A stretch of DNA of 64,000 nucleotides from JANXQG01 sp964615095. GTDB taxonomy: Bacteria > Planctomycetota > Planctomycetia > Pirellulales > Thermoguttaceae. Shown here piece by piece: positions 6,830 through 15,353 of this stretch. Each line of letters opens with the position of its first letter. The stretch's first letter is position 1. The notes beneath the pieces are model-generated. The model made no database searches. It was not told the origin of the DNA and worked only from the letters and a program-made list of their open reading frames with translations. The stretch covers positions 81,573 through 145,572 of the forward strand of contig CAZTPX010000006.1 of NCBI GenBank assembly GCA_964615095.1. Direction: 5' to 3'. The position numbers and the translations under genes were made by a program.

Positions 6830-8074
6830 TCAACCCGGATGTTCCCGCTGTCCGAAGACGACACCGTGACGCTCGCGGCCCCGCGCGGTGGCGGTGATTG
6901 CCAGGATGAAGATCGCCGCCGCGCTGCCGGCCATGACGTACGGGTAGGGGAGCCGTTGGGACAGTGCGGCCTGGGCCCAGGCGATGGATGCCGCAATGAG
7001 GTTGCCGCACTGATAGGAAAAGCCCGGCAGAAAGCCGCGGACGCGATCGGGCGACAGCTCGCTGATGTGGGCGGGGATGACGCCCCATGCCCCTTGCACC
7101 ATGAACTGCATGAGAAAGGCCCCCGCCACAAGCGGTCCCAGGCTCGCCGAGAAGGCCCACAAGGGCACGACCGCCAGCGCGCCCAGCAGGGCCGCGATCA
7201 TCATCCGCCGCCGGCCGAAGCGGTCGGAGGCCAGGCCGCAGAGGATTCCGCCCAGGATCGCGCCGAGCATCATTACGATCACGATCTGCGAGTAGACCTT
7301 CGCATCCAGCCCGCGGAACTCCTTCATAAAAGTCGGGTACATGTCCTGCGTGCCGTGCGACGAGAAGTTCATCGCCGCCATCAGCAGCGTGAGGTAGATC
7401 CAGAGTTTCCAGTGCGAGGCGATGCCGCGGCCCAGTTGCGACCAGCTCTCCGCCTTGGTCTTTTGCCAGACGTCGGATTCCTTGACGGCGACGCGGATGA
7501 ATAGCGCCAACAGCGCCGGCACGCCGCCGAGGAAAAACATCGGCCGCCAGCCGAAACGCTCGAGCATGAAGAAAGCGGCCACGGCCGCCAGCAGATAGCC
7601 GACGGCGTAGCCCTGCTGCAGGAAACCGCTGACCGCGCCGCGCCATTTCGCGGAGACCTTCTCCATGACCAGCGACGCGCCCACGCCCCATTCGCCCCCC
7701 ATGCCGATGCCGAACAGGGCACGCAGGACCAAGAACGTGGTGAGGTTCGGCGCAAACCCCGTGGCCACCTCCACGACCGAGAAGAAGACCAGGTCGACCA
7801 TCATGGGAATGCGGCGTCCGTAGCGATCGGCCATCAATCCGAACAGAAAGGCCCCCAGCGGACGGAACATCAGCGTGAGCATCACCGAGATGGCGATGTC
7901 CGGCGTTTCCACGTGGAAGTCGGCGGCAATCTGTGGCATGGCGATCACCACCAGGAAGTAGTCGAAGGCATCCAGCGTCCAACCGAGGAACCCGGCGGCA
8001 ACCGCGAAAAACGCCTGCCGATCGGTCCCGGGCGACGGAGCCAAAGCGGTTTCTTCCTGCGAGATGTCAACCAT
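6830..8074 (-). CDS. MFS transporter (metabolite:H+ symporter type)
   Basis: A 414-residue inner-membrane protein with about twelve hydrophobic segments. It has the MFS loop signature 'GLMADRYGRRIPMM' after TM2 and a related loop 'GLASDRFGRRRMM' in the second half. The overall pattern, including the N-terminal 'GFLGWTLDAFDYFLV', is that of sialate/aromatic-acid/dicarboxylate-type MHS symporters. Its ATG overlaps the cytochrome b stop by 8 bases (ATGGTTGA), so it is co-translated with the respiratory genes. That position suggests uptake of a carboxylate feeding the upstream succinate dehydrogenase; this is inference, and the substrate is unknown. Confidence 0.85.
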   Translation of the reverse strand: MVDISQEETALAPSPGTDRQAFFAVAAGFLGWTLDAFDYFLVVIAMPQIAADFHVETPDIAISVMLTLMFRPLGAFLFGLMADRYGRRIPMMVDLVFFSVVEVATGFAPNLTTFLVLRALFGIGMGGEWGVGASLVMEKVSAKWRGAVSGFLQQGYAVGYLLAAVAAFFMLERFGWRPMFFLGGVPALLALFIRVAVKESDVWQKTKAESWSQLGRGIASHWKLWIYLTLLMAAMNFSSHGTQDMYPTFMKEFRGLDAKVYSQIVIVMMLGAILGGILCGLASDRFGRRRMMIAALLGALAVVPLWAFSASLGPLVAGAFLMQFMVQGAWGVIPAHISELSPDRVRGFLPGFSYQCGNLIAASIAWAQAALSQRLPYPYVMAGSAAAIFILAITATARGRERHGVVFGQREHPG

Positions 8075-9305
8075 GATGCCCTGCGGCTTCCTCGACCTGG
8101 TAAAGCTTCCGGATCCGCGTGTTCTGATGGAGAAGCTTGCGGAGATATATTATCAGGAAGCCGATCACGCACCACAACAACAGCAGCGACACGCTGCCCC
8201 CGTGAAGATCGTAGGTTTCGGCAGTGAGCGGTTCGCGCGCGTGACCTGTGCCGGGAGCGAGCCAGGCCCACAGTTCGAAGACTAGGCAATAGCCCAACAT
8301 GACGCCGAACAGGGCCGTGATACGTCGATCGCTCTTTTCACGCGCCGCGCTGCGATCCACAAACGGCAGCAAGAGCAGGAATCCGGCCCCCAGCGCCAAG
8401 AGGGCGACACCCAGGCCCTCGGGCAGACGCTTGAGCGTCTGGAACATGAAGAGGAAATACCATTCCGGCTTGATCCCTTGCGGGGCCGGCTGCAGCGGGT
8501 CGGCCTTGATTCCCATCTCCGCGGGCAGAAACAGGGAAAGCGTGGCCAATAGACCCAATAGCAACAGCCACACGCAGGCATCGGCGAGCAGGAATTCGCT
8601 GAAGAAGGGGCGCTGGTCCTTGACCGCGTGTTTTGTCAGGCCCAAGGGAAGACCCATCCCCTGCACCTGGATCAAGAGCAAGTGACCGAGCAGGATCAGC
8701 CCGAAGCCCAGCGGCAAGATCATCACGTGAGCGGCAAAGAAACGCGTGAGCGTATCGCCGGTCACTTGCTCGCCGCCCCGCAGGAGATGCACCACCAGGT
8801 TGCCGATCCCGGGCACGATGGCGGGGATTTCCGTGCCGACCCGCGTGGCGAAGTAGGCCAACTCGTTCCAGGGGAGCAGATAGCCGCTGAATCCGAAACC
8901 CAAGGCCAGCAGGAAAAGTACCATGCCCGAGACCCAGGTCAATTCCCGCGGGCGGCGATATGCGCGGGTCGCCAGCACGCTGAGAAAGTGCAGGCCGACC
9001 ACGGCAATGAACAGATTCGCGCCCCAGACGTGGAGCGAGCGGACGAGCCAGCCGTAGGGCACTTCGAGCATGATCCGGCGCACGCTCTCGTGGGCGCAGG
9101 ACTCGCTGGGCTGGTAGTAGAGCATCAGCAGGCATCCGCTGGCGAGTTGCAGCGCGAAGAGGAACAGCGCCGCCCCGCCCAGCAGATAGATCCAACTCTG
9201 CCGGTGACTGGGCACGGTCTTCTTGCTCATCCAGCGGAGCACCGGTGCAAAGTCGATCCGCTCCTGGAACCAAGCTCCGATCCGGGCTCGCAACTCATTT
9301 TTCAA
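8067..9305 (-). CDS. cytochrome b (b6/bc type) subunit
   Basis: A 412-residue integral membrane protein that binds two b hemes and forms the quinol-oxidising core with the Rieske protein. Heme histidines are seen in 'SLHVWGAN'/'VVGLHFL' (13 residues between them) and 'AAHVMIL'/'LLGHLLL' (14 residues between them, the b6-type spacing). The Qo-site motif PEWYFLF (in 'IKPEWYFLFMF') lies in the second half, so b6-like and subunit-IV-like parts are in one chain. The start ATG lies 11 bases inside the Rieske gene, and the stop overlaps the MFS start. No cytochrome c1 or f gene is next to it. Confidence 0.92.
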   Translation of the reverse strand: MKNELRARIGAWFQERIDFAPVLRWMSKKTVPSHRQSWIYLLGGAALFLFALQLASGCLLMLYYQPSESCAHESVRRIMLEVPYGWLVRSLHVWGANLFIAVVGLHFLSVLATRAYRRPRELTWVSGMVLFLLALGFGFSGYLLPWNELAYFATRVGTEIPAIVPGIGNLVVHLLRGGEQVTGDTLTRFFAAHVMILPLGFGLILLGHLLLIQVQGMGLPLGLTKHAVKDQRPFFSEFLLADACVWLLLLGLLATLSLFLPAEMGIKADPLQPAPQGIKPEWYFLFMFQTLKRLPEGLGVALLALGAGFLLLLPFVDRSAAREKSDRRITALFGVMLGYCLVFELWAWLAPGTGHAREPLTAETYDLHGGSVSLLLLWCVIGFLIIYLRKLLHQNTRIRKLYQVEEAAGHHG

Positions 9306-9762
9306 GGTTTTCGTTCTCCAAAGCGATAATCAGCTTGCCGTCCTTGAACTTGCTGAAGAACGTCCGCAGGGGTTGCGGGGGCGGACCGGAAAGGACCCGG
9401 CCGGCGGTGTCATAGTAGCCTTCGTGACAGGCACAGAAAATGCAATTCTCCGCCTCGCGATAGCCGACCGTACAGTTCAAATGCGTACAGGTGGCGACGA
9501 AGATCCGCAACTCACTTTCGGGCAGCGGCGTTCTCAAGAGCAGCACGGGGACCGTTCCGTACATGAGCATCCGCGATTTTCCCGGCGGCAAGTCGTAGTC
9601 CGCCTTGTCCAGGGCGAGGAAGTCGGGCGGCGGGAGGCGGCGGAAGTTGCCCGCATAGCGGACCAGCGGCACGGCGGCGCAGGCGCCCAAGGCCGCGGCC
9701 CCGCCGCCGAGCATGTTACAGAGGAAACGTCGCCGTTCGAGATGCGATTGTTCAAGTTTCAC
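9295..9762 (-). CDS. Rieske [2Fe-2S] protein
   Basis: A 155-residue iron-sulfur protein carrying electrons from quinol at the cytochrome b Qo site. The two cluster-binding boxes are CTHLNC and CACHEG, giving two Cys and two His ligands. The N-terminus 'ERRRFLCNMLGGGAAALG' looks like a Tat-type anchor (RR followed by a hydrophobic stretch), as expected for Rieske proteins. The start is GTG 9762 with a strong Shine-Dalgarno (GGAGGA) 6 bases upstream, lying inside the end of sdhB. The second box has E-G-Y-Y after CACH instead of the common G-S. Confidence 0.93.
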   Translation of the reverse strand: MKLEQSHLERRRFLCNMLGGGAAALGACAAVPLVRYAGNFRRLPPPDFLALDKADYDLPPGKSRMLMYGTVPVLLLRTPLPESELRIFVATCTHLNCTVGYREAENCIFCACHEGYYDTAGRVLSGPPPQPLRTFFSKFKDGKLIIALENENLEK

Positions 9763-10567
9763 GAGGGTTCCTCCGCAAGATTTGCTTTAGCTTGTGCGAA
9801 AGGAGCTTCCGCCGCGCGCCGCGAATGCCGTCGGTGGGGCGGACTTCCTTGGGACATACCTCGCAGCACTTCATGATCGTATGGCAGCCCCACATCCCCG
9901 CGGGCGAATCTTCCTGCTCCAGCGTCGCCCCGTCGCGGCGTTCCCGCGAGTCGGCCAGGAAGCGATAGAGCTTGGCCAGGGCCGCCGGACCCGTAAAGCG
10001 CTCGTCGGACTTGGTGACCGGGCAGGCCGCATAGCACAGCCCGCAGAGGATGCAATTGACGAACTGATCGATCCGCTGCCGTTGCGGTTCGCTCATGCGG
10101 TCGTCTTCGGCACTGGTGATCTCGGCGTGCAACCAGGGCTGGATCCGCTCGTACTTTGCCCAGAAGGGGTCCATGTCGACGACCAGGTCCTTGACGACGT
10201 CGAGTCCCGGCAGCGGTTCCAGCACCACGCGCCGCTCGGCAAGCAGGTGGAGTTGCACGCGGCAGGCCAAGTTGAGCCGGCCGCTGATCGACATGCTGCA
10301 CGAACCGCACACCGCGCCGCGGCAACTGGAGCGGAAAGCCAGCGAGGGGTCCTGCTCGTCCTGGATCCGCAGCAGTCCTTCCAACACCGATGTCTGCCGA
10401 TTGACCTCCAATTCGTAGGTCTGGAAGCGCGGCGGCCCGCCGCTGGCCGCATCGTAGCGAAAGACATCGAAGCGATACAATGTATCCGGCACACTCTGTG
10501 TGCCGATTAGCAGCGGCACACGGAGTGTGCCGGATACGTTGGAATTCGAGAAGCTATCCTTGACCAT
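9752..10567 (-). CDS. sdhB: succinate dehydrogenase/fumarate reductase iron-sulfur subunit
   Basis: A 271-residue subunit that passes electrons from the flavoprotein through Fe-S clusters to quinone. The [2Fe-2S] motif is 'SSCRGAVCGSCSM' with a later Cys in 'RLNLAC'. The [4Fe-4S]/[3Fe-4S] motifs are 'CILCGLCYAACPV' and 'CHTIMKCCEVCPK'. The ATG 10567 follows the sdhA TGA by four bases (TGAGGAAATG), with the GAGGAA itself as ribosome site. A palindromic element (10482-10537) is translated as residues ~11-29, ahead of the normal family start 'YRFDVFRYD'. The alternative is a TTG start at the end of the element, but no ribosome site precedes it. Confidence 0.92.
   Translation of the reverse strand: MVKDSFSNSNVSGTLRVPLLIGTQSVPDTLYRFDVFRYDAASGGPPRFQTYELEVNRQTSVLEGLLRIQDEQDPSLAFRSSCRGAVCGSCSMSISGRLNLACRVQLHLLAERRVVLEPLPGLDVVKDLVVDMDPFWAKYERIQPWLHAEITSAEDDRMSEPQRQRIDQFVNCILCGLCYAACPVTKSDERFTGPAALAKLYRFLADSRERRDGATLEQEDSPAGMWGCHTIMKCCEVCPKEVRPTDGIRGARRKLLSHKLKQILRRNPRET
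10482..10537. repeat. palindromic element (TATCCGGCACAC family) in the sdhB N-terminus
   Basis: The 24-base arms 10482-10505 and 10514-10537 (core TATCCGGCACACTC) are complementary at 23 of 24 positions around an 8-base loop. The same element occurs at 58687-58742. In both genes it is read on the same strand of the element and in the same frame, as VSGTLRVP…GT.SVPDT. Confidence 0.9.
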
Positions 10568-10571
10568 TTCC

Positions 10572-12266
10572 TCAGTAGGTTCGCGCTTGGGGTGCATGCT
10601 GGCTGGTGTCCACCTCGGTGTAAGAGAAACTGATTTGGCTGCCGTCCAGACGGGCGAGCGTGTGCTTGAGCCATTGGGCATCGTTGCGGACGGGATAGTC
10701 CGTGCGGAAGTGCGAGCCGCGGCTCTCCTGCCGTGCAAGCGCCCCCTTGGCGATGATCTCGCCAACACAAAGCAGCCCCTCCAACTCCAGTGCTTGGAGA
10801 ACCTCGAAATTGAACGGCCCGAGCGGCGTGCAACAGCCGACCGCGGCATACTGTTGCCGTAAGCCGCCAATCTGCTCGACGGCTTGCGTCATGGCGCTTT
10901 CGTGGCGGAAAATGCCCACCTGCTCCGCCAGCACGGCCCGCAGCGACTCACGCAGTTGGTAGTGCGGCAGGCCCTTCCCGCGGGCGAACATGCTTTCGAG
11001 CTGCGCGGTTTGCTCCGCCAGACACCGCCGCAGCACGGCCTCTTGGGGCTTGAACGAGAATTCGCCGCGGCGGGCGTTGATGTCTTCGGCCACCAGGCGG
11101 CCGAAGACCAGCGTATCGAGCAGGGAGTTTCCGCCCAGCCGGTTCGCACCGTGTACGCTCACGCAGGCGCACTCGCCGGCGGCGTAGAAATTGTCGATGC
11201 TCGTGCGGCCGCGCACGTCGGTGTCGATGCCGCCCATCGAATAGTGCTGGCCGGGCTGGATGGGGATCGGTTCTTGTACCGGGTCGAGCCCGGCGAAATC
11301 GATGCAAATCTGGCGGATGCCCGGCAGCCGCTCGACGATTCGCGTCTTGCCAAGGTGCCGCAGATCGAGGTGGACGCAACCACCCTCGCAACCGCGGCCT
11401 TCGTTGATCTCCGTCTGGATCGAACGGGCGACAATGTCGCGGGGCGCGAGTTCCATCGCCTGCGGCGCGTAGCGGGCCATGAAGCGCTCACCCGCGCGAT
11501 TGACCAGGTAGCCGCCTTCGCCCCGCGACCCTTCCGTGATCAGGATATTCGTTCCCAGCAGCGTGGTGGGATGGAACTGCACGAATTCCAGGTCCTTGAC
11601 CGCAATGCCCGCCGCCAGGGCCATGCCGATGCCGCTGCCGGTATTGATCAGGGCGTTGGTCGAATTGCGATAAGCGCGACCATATCCGCCCGTGGCGAAC
11701 ACACAGAACTTGGCCGCAAAAGTTTCGAACCGCCCGCGCTTGAGGTCGTAAGCGACCAATCCGTGACAGCGGCCGTCGGCCACGGCGATCCGCGTGACGG
11801 CCAGCTCGTCGTAGACCTTGATCCCGCGGCAGACGAGTTGCTCGTAGAGCGTGTGCAGCAGGACGTGTCCGGTGCGGTCGGCGGCGTAGCAGGTCCGCGG
11901 GAAGCCGCCGCCGCCGAAGGGACGCTGGGCGACAGCGCCGCTGTCGAAGCGGCTGAACGGCGCGCCCCAGCCCTCGAACTCGCGGACCACCTGCGGGGCC
12001 AGCCGGCACATCTGCAAAACGGCCACCTGATCGGCCAGGTAATCGCTCCCTTTGATGGTGTCGAAGGCGTGTTTTTCCGGGGAATCGTCGCCGGCTTGCG
12101 GGGCGTTTCCCAGCGCGGCGTTGAGGCCTCCCTGGGCAGCGCCGGAGTGAGACCGCACGGGATGGACTTTCGAGAGCACCGCCACGTCGCACTGGTCGGC
12201 CAATCCCACGGCCGCCCGCAACCCCGCCAATCCCCCGCCCACCACCAAGACGTCGTGTTCGGTCAT
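10572..12266 (-). CDS. sdhA: succinate dehydrogenase/fumarate reductase flavoprotein subunit
   Basis: A 564-residue catalytic subunit that oxidises succinate to fumarate with covalently bound FAD. It has the dinucleotide-binding 'VLVVGGGLAGLRAA' at the N-terminus, 'VRSHSGAAQGG' with the His that carries FAD, 'FVQFHPTTLLG' and 'TEGSRGEGGYLVN' in the capping region, and 'HGANRLGGNSLLDTLVFGR' near the C-terminus. The frame is open further upstream, but ATG 12266 gives the family start and overlaps the sdhC stop as ATGA. The gene runs between sdhC and sdhB in the usual order. Confidence 0.95.
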   Translation of the reverse strand: MTEHDVLVVGGGLAGLRAAVGLADQCDVAVLSKVHPVRSHSGAAQGGLNAALGNAPQAGDDSPEKHAFDTIKGSDYLADQVAVLQMCRLAPQVVREFEGWGAPFSRFDSGAVAQRPFGGGGFPRTCYAADRTGHVLLHTLYEQLVCRGIKVYDELAVTRIAVADGRCHGLVAYDLKRGRFETFAAKFCVFATGGYGRAYRNSTNALINTGSGIGMALAAGIAVKDLEFVQFHPTTLLGTNILITEGSRGEGGYLVNRAGERFMARYAPQAMELAPRDIVARSIQTEINEGRGCEGGCVHLDLRHLGKTRIVERLPGIRQICIDFAGLDPVQEPIPIQPGQHYSMGGIDTDVRGRTSIDNFYAAGECACVSVHGANRLGGNSLLDTLVFGRLVAEDINARRGEFSFKPQEAVLRRCLAEQTAQLESMFARGKGLPHYQLRESLRAVLAEQVGIFRHESAMTQAVEQIGGLRQQYAAVGCCTPLGPFNFEVLQALELEGLLCVGEIIAKGALARQESRGSHFRTDYPVRNDAQWLKHTLARLDGSQISFSYTEVDTSQHAPQARTY

Positions 12267-12622
12267 GGGGCGATCTGCCTGAAGTAAAAGACGAGAAACG
12301 TCACGAACCCGACGCTGCCCAACGCCGTGCAACCCCAGAAGAGCAGCCGCTCCCGCCGCAGCCCCAGGTCCAAGAGGATCGTTCGCAGACCGTACAGCCC
12401 ATGAAAGATCACCAGGAAGACCAGCAGGCAATTCAAGGCCGCGTGCCGATGCAAAGCCGCGGCAGTTTTCAGCGATTCTCCTTGGGCGGAACCGGCCTGC
12501 AGAAAACCCGTACACAACTGAAATGCCAGCAAGAAGATCAGCAATATGCCGCTGATGCGATGAAATATCCAAACAAACAAAGCGATAAACCTCCGGGCAG
12601 CCTGGAAAGCTCCAAGCGGCAT
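12263..12622 (-). CDS. sdhC: succinate dehydrogenase membrane anchor/cytochrome b subunit
   Basis: A 119-residue membrane protein with three hydrophobic helices. The first contains 'IFHRISGILLI', the SdhC heme-ligand region, and the second contains 'VIFHGLYGLRTILLD', the pattern of SdhD. A single chain therefore appears to serve as the anchor. ATG 12622 is preferred; an upstream in-frame GTG (12652) lies inside a palindromic repeat (12628-12676) that borders the gene and would add ten residues. This is the first gene of the sdh-Rieske-cytochrome b-MFS unit, and its promoter should lie in 12623-12774. Confidence 0.85.
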   Translation of the reverse strand: MPLGAFQAARRFIALFVWIFHRISGILLIFLLAFQLCTGFLQAGSAQGESLKTAAALHRHAALNCLLVFLVIFHGLYGLRTILLDLGLRRERLLFWGCTALGSVGFVTFLVFYFRQIAP

Positions 12623-12627
12623 TACCT

Positions 12628-12676
12628 GTAGGATAGATTTGTAATCTGTCACGACAGGTCAAAAAACCTATCCTAC
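12628..12676. repeat. palindromic repeat (GTAGGATAG family) at the sdhC start
   Basis: The arms GTAGGATA (12628-12635) and TATCCTAC (12669-12676) enclose an imperfect hairpin with the inner pair CTGTC/GACAG. It separates the likely promoter from the sdhC ATG, only five bases from it, and would be the 5' end of the operon transcript. Confidence 0.75.
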
Positions 12677-12774
12677 GTGGACAACCGCACGTAAATTATT
12701 TTCTGCGGCCTGCCTATCCTCTATGTTAGCCGAGAATTGCCCCTAGCGGAAAGGGGGCCGAAAGCCCTTTTATA

Positions 12775-13326
12775 TCAGGGCTTCTGGGGAATGCCCTGAG
12801 CGGGCGCACGATCGGCACGCGGAATTTTCAGTTCGACGCCGATGGGCAGGATTTCCGGCTGCGAGAGCACGTTGCGGTTGGCCGCGAAGATTTCGCTGGC
12901 GCGGGAGGCCGAGCCGAGATAGCGTTCCGCCAACAAGGCCAGCGAGTCACCGTCGATGATCTTGTGGGTGGGCGGCGAGGAGGCGGATTCCGGCAGCATT
13001 TCACTCATCGAGCTGCCCCAGCGCGTCGCGGGCGGCTGGCCACCCGTGGGGTAACTCTTGGGCAACTCCGGGGGCGAGGCCGGCTGCTCGCTGGGAGTCA
13101 CGATCATGGGCCGCGGTTCCGCCGGAGTGGCTGACTGCGAGGGCGCGGCGGGCGGCTGAGCGGCGGCCAACGTCCGGGAGTCCGGCTGCTTGCGCAACAC
13201 TAGCGAGTCGCTCTGGATAATGACCGGCAAGTTGGTCTCGCCCGACGAGCGGCGGAAGAACAGCGCTAGCCCCAGCCCGATGAGCATCACCGTCGCCGCG
13301 GTCAAGAGTCGTAATCGCTGGTCCAT
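12775..13326 (-). CDS. membrane-anchored LysM protein
   Basis: A 183-residue protein with an N-terminal hydrophobic anchor ('LLTAATVMLIGLGLALFF') and a Pro/Ser/Ala-rich linker (~45-120). A C-terminal LysM domain (~125-172) reads 'HKIIDGDSLALLAERYLG' and ends 'ILPIGVELKIP', as expected for a peptidoglycan-binding fold. ATG 13326 is chosen over an in-frame TTG three codons upstream. It probably tethers to the cell wall on the periplasmic side. It stands alone, transcribed in the same direction as the sdh operon, with ~100 bases between its stop and the sdhC repeat. Confidence 0.8.
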   Translation of the reverse strand: MDQRLRLLTAATVMLIGLGLALFFRRSSGETNLPVIIQSDSLVLRKQPDSRTLAAAQPPAAPSQSATPAEPRPMIVTPSEQPASPPELPKSYPTGGQPPATRWGSSMSEMLPESASSPPTHKIIDGDSLALLAERYLGSASRASEIFAANRNVLSQPEILPIGVELKIPRADRAPAQGIPQKP

Positions 13327-13549
13327 ATTGTCCAAAGCCTTCCCACCTCTTGAAAGTATCGGGGATAGTTAATGAACTGAACAAGGCGGCCGAGAGGAAT
13401 TCCGGCATTTTTGCCCTGACGGGGAAGCGATGGTGCCGGTTTTGGCGAAAATGCGGGATCGAGGGCCTTCGATAGTCTCTCAGCGTTCGGGCTAGCCAAC
13501 CCCCCGTTATTCGCTATCATTAAAGGCATCTGCCCCTCGCAGGCCCTCG

Positions 13550-13849
13550 AGCTACTTTTTTGATGGAGGCTTCGACCGTGTTTTCCGTTCTCTCGCTTGC
13601 GTGCTCGTGCTCAACGACAAGAACGAAGCCGAAAAACGCCCGGTCAAGCTGGGCACGACCTTCGACGGCCTGCGGGTAGTCGAACAAGGGCTCACCACCA
13701 CGGATCGCGTGATCGTGGTGGGCAAGCAGAACGTGCTGCTGCGCAACGTGGTCATCGAGCCACAGGAGGTGAAGATGCAGGACTTTGCGGCCGCCGGGGG
13801 GGCAAAGGTCGTGCCGTCCAAGGAATCAGAAGGCCCGGCGGCCAAGTAG
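13550..13849 (+). pseudogene. C-terminal remnant of an RND efflux periplasmic adaptor (AcrA/HlyD-like)
   Basis: The frame reads 'VLVLNDKNEAEKRPVKLG' and then 'GLRVVEQGLTTTDRVIVVG' before a variable tail and TAG at 13847-13849. This is the membrane-proximal C-terminal block of RND membrane-fusion proteins (…RPVKLG…GLRV..GL..GDRVIV.G). The beta-barrel, lipoyl and hairpin domains are missing, and no efflux pump gene follows. A GTG at 13601 could start a short peptide, but the piece is best read as a gene end left by a deletion. Confidence 0.75.
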
Positions 13850-13866
13850 TCCGCGCAGTTTATTGA

Positions 13867-13974
13867 ACGACCCAAGGAGAACCGCAGTGTGTTTTCTACG
13901 ACCCCGATGACTCGAAGCACATCTACCTGACCACGTTCGGCTACTCGGTCAACGAGGCGCCGCTGGAGCCGTAA
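13867..13974 (+). pseudogene. C-terminal remnant of a BNR/sialidase-like propeller gene
   Basis: The frame after a stop at 13864-13866 reads 'VFYDPDDSKHIYLTTFGYSV' and ends NEAPLEP at TAA 13972-13974. The pattern 'YDPDD…IYLTTFG.SV' is typical of the last blade of BNR/VPS10-like beta-propeller proteins. It is only 35 codons long and follows the RND-adaptor remnant by 17 bases, so two unrelated gene ends are stacked here. It converges with the PQQ-propeller gene on the other strand 10 bases further on. Confidence 0.55.
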
Positions 13975-13983
13975 CGGCGGACG

Positions 13984-15207
13984 TTATTCCACCGACCACA
14001 TTGTCAACTTGTCCTCGTCCTTGACGAAGACCCGTTTTCCGGAAGCGATGGGGGAGGCGTAGGTGGGCGTTTCGGAAAGCTTGATCTGCGCCACCTGCGT
14101 GTAGGCCTTGTCCGTCGCCTGGAAGACCGCCAGTTCCGACTTGCTCGTGAGCGCGAGGATGATCGAGCCGGCGTCGAGTATCCCGCCGTAGCCGCCGCGC
14201 TTGACCGCATCGGTCCAGGCCGTCTTGCCGGTCTTGGCATCGATGCAGAAGAAGTTGCCGCCGTCGGAAAGGCCGAAAATCAGTCCATTTTCCAGCACGG
14301 GCGTGCTGAACTGCGAGCCGAGCTGCGGATTGCTCCAAAGCTCGGTCGCCGCGACGCCGTCGCCTTTCTTCGCGAACTTCACGGCCTTGATGCCCCGCTT
14401 CTGCCCGGAGTAGATCAGCGTTTGCCCGTCGGCGATCGGCGTGATGGCGTTATAGGCCATGCCCGTGGGCGCAAAGGGGACTTCCCACAGGAGTTTCCCA
14501 TCGGCCGCGCCTAGGGCAATCATCCGCTTGTCGGTCTGGGCGACGATCAGCTTTATGCCGTCGACGGTCATCAACACGGGCGAGGCGTAGGTCGCGCCGT
14601 CGCCAGCCCACTTCCACTTCTGCGTGCCGTCGGCCAGGTCATAGGCGACAAACGCCCCGGCGCCGCCGCCGAGTTGCAGAATCGCCATGCCATCGACCAC
14701 CAGGGGCGACATGGCCGTGTAGAACCGCGGCCACTTGCCGGGAAAGTCGTTCTTGCGCCAGACGAGCTTGCCGTCGGCGGCATCCACGCACGACACCATG
14801 CCTTCCACTCCCAACGTGACGACCTTCCCGTCGGCCACGGCGGGCGAGCTCCGCGGGCCCGCATGCTGCCGGCTGGCGGGGCCGCCGATGGCCTCGGCCG
14901 CGTACTTGTTCCGCCAGAGCTCTTTGCCGTCGGCAGCACTCAGGCACAGTAACACCTCATCGTCGCCCTGCCGCGCGAAAACATACAGTTTATCGCCGAC
15001 CAGTGCGGGCGTAGCGTCGCCCAGGCCGACTTCAGTCGTCCATTTCTTCGTCAAGGTCTTGGGCCAAGTTGCCGGGGCCGTGAAGGCTGCCTTGCCGTCG
15101 CGATGGGGCCCGCGCCACTGGGGCCAATCCTGGGCAAACGCGGCCGCCGCACTGATCAGAACCGCACAACTCGCCAGCACACCGATCGATCGCATTGTAT
15201 GTCGCAT
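13984..15207 (-). CDS. secreted PQQ-like beta-propeller protein
   Basis: A 407-residue protein with a signal peptide ('VLASCAVLISAAAAFAQ') followed by 'DWPQWRGPHRDG', the usual start of planctomycete outer-membrane-assembly-like PQQ propellers. Repeats of the type 'DGKELWRNKY', 'DGKLVWRK' and 'GKTAWTDAV' mark successive blades. No PQQ-dehydrogenase catalytic residues are evident, so it is likely a structural or sensing propeller. ATG 15207 has GGAG five bases upstream; an ATG four codons later is possible. It is preceded by a palindromic repeat (15354-15411). Confidence 0.85.
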   Translation of the reverse strand: MRHTMRSIGVLASCAVLISAAAAFAQDWPQWRGPHRDGKAAFTAPATWPKTLTKKWTTEVGLGDATPALVGDKLYVFARQGDDEVLLCLSAADGKELWRNKYAAEAIGGPASRQHAGPRSSPAVADGKVVTLGVEGMVSCVDAADGKLVWRKNDFPGKWPRFYTAMSPLVVDGMAILQLGGGAGAFVAYDLADGTQKWKWAGDGATYASPVLMTVDGIKLIVAQTDKRMIALGAADGKLLWEVPFAPTGMAYNAITPIADGQTLIYSGQKRGIKAVKFAKKGDGVAATELWSNPQLGSQFSTPVLENGLIFGLSDGGNFFCIDAKTGKTAWTDAVKRGGYGGILDAGSIILALTSKSELAVFQATDKAYTQVAQIKLSETPTYASPIASGKRVFVKDEDKLTMWSVE

Positions 15208-15353
15208 GAGAACTCCAATCCAGACTACGTGGGTTTCGGGAACGGAACAACACGCCGTCATTCTGCCCCCGGCCGCGCGAGATGTCAAGCGATTTCCCTC
15301 CGTATTGCCCTTGTCAGTCGCCGCAAGTTTAATGCGCGCGGACGAGACTGATC

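Noticed and set aside
9295..9762. A dioxygenase ferredoxin rather than a respiratory Rieske protein
   Set aside because: The Tat-like anchor and its overlap with a cytochrome b gene support the quinol-oxidising type.
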